NCBI GenBank assembly: GCA_963664625.1
Contig: OY761541.1
Span: 1,364,001 to 1,428,000 of the forward strand
DNA from: CBDCFV01 sp963664625
Lineage (GTDB): Bacteria; Chloroflexota; Dehalococcoidia; Lucifugimonadales; UBA3495
Direction of reading: 5' to 3'
Length of the DNA stretch: 64,000 bases
A model generated the notes under the pieces. The model was not told the DNA's origin. It saw nothing but the letters and a program-made list of their open reading frames with translations, and searched no databases. The position numbers and the translations under genes are program-made. Below are positions 59,963-64,000 of this stretch, piece after piece; position 1 is the first letter of the stretch, and each line of letters begins with the position of its first letter.

Positions 59963-61615
59963 ATGCCGGAAATGACCGGCGCCCAAGCATTAGTCCGGTC
60001 GTTGGCCCGCAACGGCGTGGAGGTGGTGTTCGCCCTCCCCGGCGTACAGATTATGGACGCCTTCGACGCCATCTACCAAGAACCGGGCATACGCTTGATT
60101 ACCGCCCGCCACGAGCAGGCCGTGGCCTACATGGCCGACGGCTACGCCCGCACCACCGGCAAGCCGGGAGTGGGGCTGGTTGTGCCCGGCCCGGGAGCCC
60201 TCAACACCACTGCCGCCCTGGGCACCGCCTACGCCACCTCGTCGCCGGTGCTGCTGGTGTGCGGGCAGATAGAGACCTATAACCTGGGCAAGAACCGGGG
60301 CGCCCTGCACGAGATCGGCGAGCAACTGGACGTTTTCGAACATCTCACCAAGTGGCGTCACCGCGCCGAAGCGGTGGAGGCAATACCGGAGATGGTCCAG
60401 ACGGCCTTCCAGCACCTCGGCACCGGCAGGCCCAGGCCTGTGGAAATCGAAGTGCCTTGGGACGTGCTCCCCTCCAAGGCGACCGCGGAACTGCTGGAGA
60501 GCGAAGTTTACGCCAAGACGCCGCCGGAACCCGAACAGGTCCGCGAAGCGGCCCAACTGCTGTCCCAAGCCCGCCGCCCGGTCATCTGGGCCGGCGGCGG
60601 AGCCCGCGAGGCCGACTTGTCCGACGAGCTTCTGGAACTGGCCCGGACGCTCAACGCCCCGGTGATCACCACTCCTCAGGGAAAGGGAGCTATACCGGAG
60701 GATGACCCGCTGTCCGTCGGCTGCTTTTACTACGCCCACGGCCCCGGCTACCTGACGCTCCCCCAAGCCGACGTAATCCTGGCCGTGGGCAGCCGCTTGC
60801 TTATCACTCCCAACGTTCCTTGGACGATCCAACCCCATCAAAAACTGGTCCAGATAGACGCAGACCCCGAAGAGGTGGGGCGGAACTTCGAGCCGGCGGT
60901 GGGTATGACCGCCGACGGCCGCTTGGGTGTCCAAGCATTGCTGGATGAGTTGAAGGACCACTCACGGAACAGCGAATGGACGCCAAGCGAGGTCGCGTCC
61001 ATCCGGCAGCAGTCCGACCAGACAATCCGGGAAATGGCCCCTACCCAAGTGGGGATAATAGAAGACATCCGCAAGGAATTGGATGACGATGCCATCGTCG
61101 TCAGCGGCGTAACCAACATTGGCTATTGGAGCAACCTGGCCCTGCCGGTACTGAAACCCAGATCTTACTTGACCTCGAGCTACTTCGCTACGTTGGGATT
61201 CGCCTTTCCTACTGCGCTTGGCGCAAAGGTGGGCAACCCTCATCGGCAGGTAGTCGCCATTACCGGGGATGGCGGATTCGGCTATGCCGCCGGCGAGTTG
61301 GCCACGGCGGTGCAGGAAGGCATCAACGTGGTGACCCTGGTGTTCAATAACGAGATGCTGGGGGCGTCCCTCATGGAACAGCGCAACCGGCTGGAAGGCA
61401 GGATCATCGGCACCCAGCTTCACAACCCGGACTTCGCCCAATTGGCCGAGGTCTACGGGGCTATGGGCATCAAGCTGACCAGCCACGACGAAGTGGGAGA
61501 CGCGCTCAAGACCGCTCTCAAAGCGGACCGGCCGGTGGTCATAGAGGTGCCGGTCCCTAACCTGTTGCCCCCATTCCAGATTCCCCCGCCCACCGGTCAG
61601 GAGACGCCCGCGTAA
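59963..61615 (+). CDS. Thiamine-diphosphate enzyme, acetolactate synthase-like
   Basis: A 550-residue ThDP enzyme. Pyr domain: VEVVFALPGVQIMDAFDAIY, Glu in ITARHEQAVAYMADGYART and VVPGPGALNTTAALGTA. PP domain: ITGDGGFGYAAGELATAVQE ending in VFNNEMLGASL. It resembles the catabolic or unassigned branch of the IlvB superfamily (also oxalyl-CoA decarboxylase, glyoxylate carboligase) more than T-box-controlled ilvB. GAGG lies six bases before the ATG. Its stop overlaps the next gene by one base, so it is linked to the PaREP1-like and mtaB genes. Substrate unknown. Confidence 0.85.
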   Translation: MPEMTGAQALVRSLARNGVEVVFALPGVQIMDAFDAIYQEPGIRLITARHEQAVAYMADGYARTTGKPGVGLVVPGPGALNTTAALGTAYATSSPVLLVCGQIETYNLGKNRGALHEIGEQLDVFEHLTKWRHRAEAVEAIPEMVQTAFQHLGTGRPRPVEIEVPWDVLPSKATAELLESEVYAKTPPEPEQVREAAQLLSQARRPVIWAGGGAREADLSDELLELARTLNAPVITTPQGKGAIPEDDPLSVGCFYYAHGPGYLTLPQADVILAVGSRLLITPNVPWTIQPHQKLVQIDADPEEVGRNFEPAVGMTADGRLGVQALLDELKDHSRNSEWTPSEVASIRQQSDQTIREMAPTQVGIIEDIRKELDDDAIVVSGVTNIGYWSNLALPVLKPRSYLTSSYFATLGFAFPTALGAKVGNPHRQVVAITGDGGFGYAAGELATAVQEGINVVTLVFNNEMLGASLMEQRNRLEGRIIGTQLHNPDFAQLAEVYGAMGIKLTSHDEVGDALKTALKADRPVVIEVPVPNLLPPFQIPPPTGQETPA

Positions 61616-62007
61616 TGGCTGTCGACGCATCCCGCATACGGCGTTACCGCATCCAGAGCTTTCGTTTGCTCGACGACGCCTTGGGACAGATGCGCGGCGG
61701 CAAATGGGCCCGCTCCGAGGACCTGCTCTGGGGCAGCCTCACCTTGGCCGTCAAGGCCGTCGCCCTCAGCAGGGGGCACGACCTGGACAACGACGAAGCC
61801 GTCCGCAGCTATGCCGCCCAACTGGGCCGGGAACACCGCGACCGCCGAATCCGGGACGCCTTCGAGAAGTTGGCCTCTTTCGGCGAATCGGTGCAACTAA
61901 TCAGGGAGTCCCGTTCCCGCATCGACCGGCTGTTCCCTATACTGGACGATGTAACTTCCGCCGTCGAACGACTCTGGGACATGGTGCCGACGAATGACCG
62001 AGATTAA
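61615..62007 (+). CDS. PaREP1/HEPN-like small helical protein
   Basis: A 130-residue helical protein. It has the pattern of PaREP1/HEPN-related proteins: IQSFRLLDDALGQMRGGKWA followed by EDLLWGSLTLAVKAVALSRG, with long amphipathic helices. The HEPN RNase motif (RxxxxH) is not clear, so it may be a non-catalytic relative. Its ATG overlaps the previous stop (TAATG) and its end overlaps mtaB by 14 bases, so it is embedded in a three-gene operon. Function unknown. Confidence 0.55.
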   Translation: MAVDASRIRRYRIQSFRLLDDALGQMRGGKWARSEDLLWGSLTLAVKAVALSRGHDLDNDEAVRSYAAQLGREHRDRRIRDAFEKLASFGESVQLIRESRSRIDRLFPILDDVTSAVERLWDMVPTNDRD

Positions 62008-63415
62008 CCCAACCCTTCAAACGGACGGGTTGGACTTCCCAGCCACAGACGCATCCATCCCTAGGATGGACAAGCAACCCACCGTAGCCATAAGGACCCA
62101 CGGCTGCAAACTGAACCAAGCCGACAGCGACCTGCTGGCCCGGCAGTTCATGGAATCCGGCTACCGCATCGTATCTTCCACCGCCGAAGCCGACGTTTTC
62201 ATCCTGAACACCTGTACCGTCACCGCCAACGCTGACGCCAAGGCCCGCCAAGCCCTGCGCGCAGCCAAGAAAGCCAACCCTCAAGCGGTGGTGGTAGCCA
62301 CTGGCTGCTACGCCCAGTGGTCAGCCCAGCAGTTGGAGAAAATCGAGGGCGTGTCGCTCGTGGTGGGCAACACCGGCAAGGAACAACTGCCGTCGATGGT
62401 CACTGGCTTGCTTGAGCAAGGGCAACCGACTGACGCAACTATCTTGCCAGACACCGCGCCGGTGCGTCATTCCCGCGAAAGCGGGAATCCACAACCCGCA
62501 CCCAGTCCGGTCAATCTCCCCTTCGCCGCCGGGCGACACCGGGCCATGGTCAAGATACAAGAGGGCTGCAACCAAGTCTGCGCCTACTGCATCGTGCCCA
62601 AAGTCCGGGGCCGTGAGCGCAGCATCCCTCCCGAGACGCTGGTGTCCCAGATTAACCAGCGCGTGGAAGAGGGCTTCCGGGAAGTGGTGCTGACCGGAAC
62701 CCAACTGGGGACTTACGGCTTCGACCTTCCTGATATAACCCTCACCCGGCTACTGGAACGCATTCTCGCCGGGACTGGCGTCGACAGGCTGCGGGTATCA
62801 TCCCTTCAAGCCCATGAGATAGACCCGCCCTTGCTGGAGTTGTGGCAGGACCCGCGCATGTGCCCCCACTTTCACATTCCATTGCAGAGCGGTAGCGACA
62901 CCGTGCTGGAACGTATGCGGCGCCGTTACACCACCGGCCGGTTCGCCGACAACGTTGCATTGGTCAGGGAATTCGTCCCGGGCTGCGCGGTGACCACCGA
63001 CGTCATCGTAGGGTTTCCCGGAGAAGGCCCCAACGAATACGCTGAAAGCCTCTCCTTTGCCCAAGCAATGGAATTTGCGGACATGCACATCTTTCCCTAC
63101 TCCTCACGGCCGGGCACCACCGCGGCCCACTTCGTTGACGACCTGCCGCCGTGGGAGAAGAAGGACAGGGTTGGCCGAATGATGGAAGTTGCCGAGCGTG
63201 GCTTCCGGGCCTTTCGCACCCGCCAGTTGGGGCGTACCCGCCCGGTACTCTGGGAATCGAAGCGCGTGGATGACGGCGGGATAACCTGGCAGGGCCTGAC
63301 TGACAACTACATCCGCGTTTACGGAAAGACGGACCGGGACTTGAGCAACTCCATTTCGATGGCTCAGCTTACGGAACTGGACCGGCGGGAGGTCGCCGTT
63401 CAACCTCTTTTGTAG
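61994..63415 (+). CDS. mtaB: tRNA t6A37 methylthiotransferase MtaB, with in-frame repeat insertion
   Basis: A 473-residue radical-SAM methylthiotransferase that turns t6A37 into ms2t6A. N-terminal cluster Cys residues are in THGCKLNQADSD, ILNTCTVTANAD and ATGCYAQW. The radical SAM motif CNQVCAYC is at residues 192-199, and a TRAM-like C-terminus ends the protein. Residues 158-166 (RHSRESGNP) are encoded by a dispersed palindromic repeat (62466-62490) that keeps the frame, between the UPF0004 and radical-SAM domains. The insertion is in a linker and may be tolerated. The ATG overlaps the preceding gene. It acts downstream of TsaD, encoded at 45.7 kb. Confidence 0.92.
   Translation: MTEINPTLQTDGLDFPATDASIPRMDKQPTVAIRTHGCKLNQADSDLLARQFMESGYRIVSSTAEADVFILNTCTVTANADAKARQALRAAKKANPQAVVVATGCYAQWSAQQLEKIEGVSLVVGNTGKEQLPSMVTGLLEQGQPTDATILPDTAPVRHSRESGNPQPAPSPVNLPFAAGRHRAMVKIQEGCNQVCAYCIVPKVRGRERSIPPETLVSQINQRVEEGFREVVLTGTQLGTYGFDLPDITLTRLLERILAGTGVDRLRVSSLQAHEIDPPLLELWQDPRMCPHFHIPLQSGSDTVLERMRRRYTTGRFADNVALVREFVPGCAVTTDVIVGFPGEGPNEYAESLSFAQAMEFADMHIFPYSSRPGTTAAHFVDDLPPWEKKDRVGRMMEVAERGFRAFRTRQLGRTRPVLWESKRVDDGGITWQGLTDNYIRVYGKTDRDLSNSISMAQLTELDRREVAVQPLL
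62466..62490. repeat. Dispersed palindromic repeat copy inside mtaB
   Basis: GTCATTCCCGCGAAAGCGGG followed by AATCC lies wholly within the mtaB reading frame at residues 158-166, without causing a stop or frameshift. Confidence 0.85.
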
Positions 63416-63455
63416 TCCATCCAACCGGAGCCATCACCCCAATGGGAGCTACACC

Positions 63456-64000
63456 ATGACCACCACTTCACCCGCCATGCTGCCCTACCGGATGGGAGGC
63501 CCCATCGACTATGCCAGCTTGGACTTCGACCCTGACGTGTCGGAGCACCCGGAAGATGCTATGGACCAGAACGACGAAATGGACGAAATCATGGGCCTGC
63601 TCAGGGCCCGCTTTACCGACTTTGGCAACCGGCCCGATGTTTTTCTCAACCGCGAGACCAACATCTGCTACGACCCCAGTAACCTCAACGTCCGGATTTC
63701 CCCGGATGTCTACTTGGCCTTCGGCATCGACGCCCGGGCCATCAAGCCGCGCAAGCTGTACCTGCCTTGGGAGGTCGGCAAACCGCCGGACTGGGTCCTG
63801 GAAATCGCGTCCGCAAGCACCGGACAACGGGACGTGGAATACAAGCCCGGTATATATGCCCGGATTGGCGTGCCTGAATACTGGCGGTTCGACCCCAGCG
63901 GCGGAGCCAATCACGGGGCGGCCATATCGGGCCTGTTGCTGACCGGCGGGGGCTACCGGGATGTGGAGTTGACCACCCAACCCGACGGCATCCTCAAGGG
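63456..64000 (+). CDS. Uma2/DUF820-family putative endonuclease, partial at window end
   Basis: Starts at ATG 63456 with GGGAG eight bases upstream and stays open to the end of the window (at least 181 residues). The frame has the Uma2/DUF820 pattern: NLNVRISPDVYLAFGIDA and LPWEVGKPPDWVLEIASAST, where Ser-Pro-Asp and the later Val-Leu-Glu match the PD-(D/E)xK core of this family, then YKPGIYARIGVPEYWRFDPS. Such genes are numerous in cyanobacteria and Chloroflexota and their role is unclear. Truncated by the window edge. Confidence 0.85.
   Translation, partial: MTTTSPAMLPYRMGGPIDYASLDFDPDVSEHPEDAMDQNDEMDEIMGLLRARFTDFGNRPDVFLNRETNICYDPSNLNVRISPDVYLAFGIDARAIKPRKLYLPWEVGKPPDWVLEIASASTGQRDVEYKPGIYARIGVPEYWRFDPSGGANHGAAISGLLLTGGGYRDVELTTQPDGILK

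Noticed and set aside
63511..63942. 143-codon plus-strand frame near the window end
   Set aside because: It is out of frame with the Uma2-like gene starting at 63456, which has the ribosome site and family motifs.
1..64000. tRNA or rRNA genes
   Set aside because: Scanning by eye found no cloverleaf-like segments with TTCGA-type arms or rRNA words; absence cannot be proven without tRNAscan or Infernal.

Overview
The window reads as chromosomal DNA of a free-living or host-associated Chloroflexota bacterium, most like the Dehalococcoidia/SAR202 side of the phylum. The basis is indirect: three lipoprotein substrate-binding proteins carry the Val-Glu-Lys-Glu-Val tether typical of Chloroflexota, biosynthesis is controlled by a T-box leader, and there are many amidohydrolases, thiamine-diphosphate enzymes and a CoxL-like molybdenum hydroxylase. 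No rRNA, tRNA or CRISPR array was seen. Most genes are GC-rich with good Shine-Dalgarno sites. Three blocks with visibly lower GC (20.7-23.6 kb, 47.6-51.1 kb, 58.0-59.9 kb) all look like phage-defence or restriction genes.

Layout. 0.1-1.5 kb: glycine-betaine-type binding protein. 1.6-6.5 kb: one minus-strand zinc operon (zur, znuA, znuC, znuB, and a His-rich MFS protein) behind a strong promoter. 7.3-11.5 kb: a glycine/sarcosine N-methyltransferase-type enzyme, an acetyltransferase, an amidohydrolase and an amidase. 12.0-16.1 kb: peptide-type ABC binding protein and two permeases. 16.1-20.6 kb: M24, phosphotriesterase-like, polysaccharide deacetylase and M19 dipeptidase genes. 20.7-23.6 kb: three-gene cassette with a zinc-hook SMC/Rad50-like ATPase and a nuclease-like partner. 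23.8-30.4 kb: cupin, molybdenum hydroxylase large subunit, benzoylformate-decarboxylase-like enzyme, threonine-aldolase-like enzyme, zinc ribbon. 30.6-35.4 kb: DUF1800, DUF1501, NHL and DUF6282-like genes. 35.7-42.0 kb: a second peptide-type ABC system whose two ATPases lie on the opposite strand. 42.1-46.7 kb: tilS, a histidine phosphatase, a CNNM/CorC protein and divergent tsaD. 47.6-51.1 kb: a restriction-modification pair whose methyltransferase is split by a complete IS3-family element. 51.1-53.1 kb: T-box leader and ilvB. 53.2-57.7 kb: small proteins, fumC, a HicB fusion and a GMC oxidoreductase. 58.0-64.0 kb: an AIPR abortive-infection protein, another TPP enzyme, a PaREP1-like protein, mtaB and a Uma2-like gene running off the end.

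How parts fit together. Betaine supply may link the ProX-like protein, the GSMT-type methyltransferase and possibly the GMC dehydrogenase. Zinc acquisition is one self-contained regulon. The two Dpp-type permease sets may share the single OppD/OppF pair. A dispersed palindromic repeat (core GTCATTCCCGCGAAGGCGGG) occurs at seven or more places; one copy lies in frame inside mtaB, one supplies the C-terminus and stop of a membrane protein, and one sits in a MITE-like element. The most notable observations are the undescribed-looking SMC cassette, the methyltransferase interrupted by an IS beside an intact restriction gene, and the AIPR protein with an N-terminal Mrr-like nuclease site.
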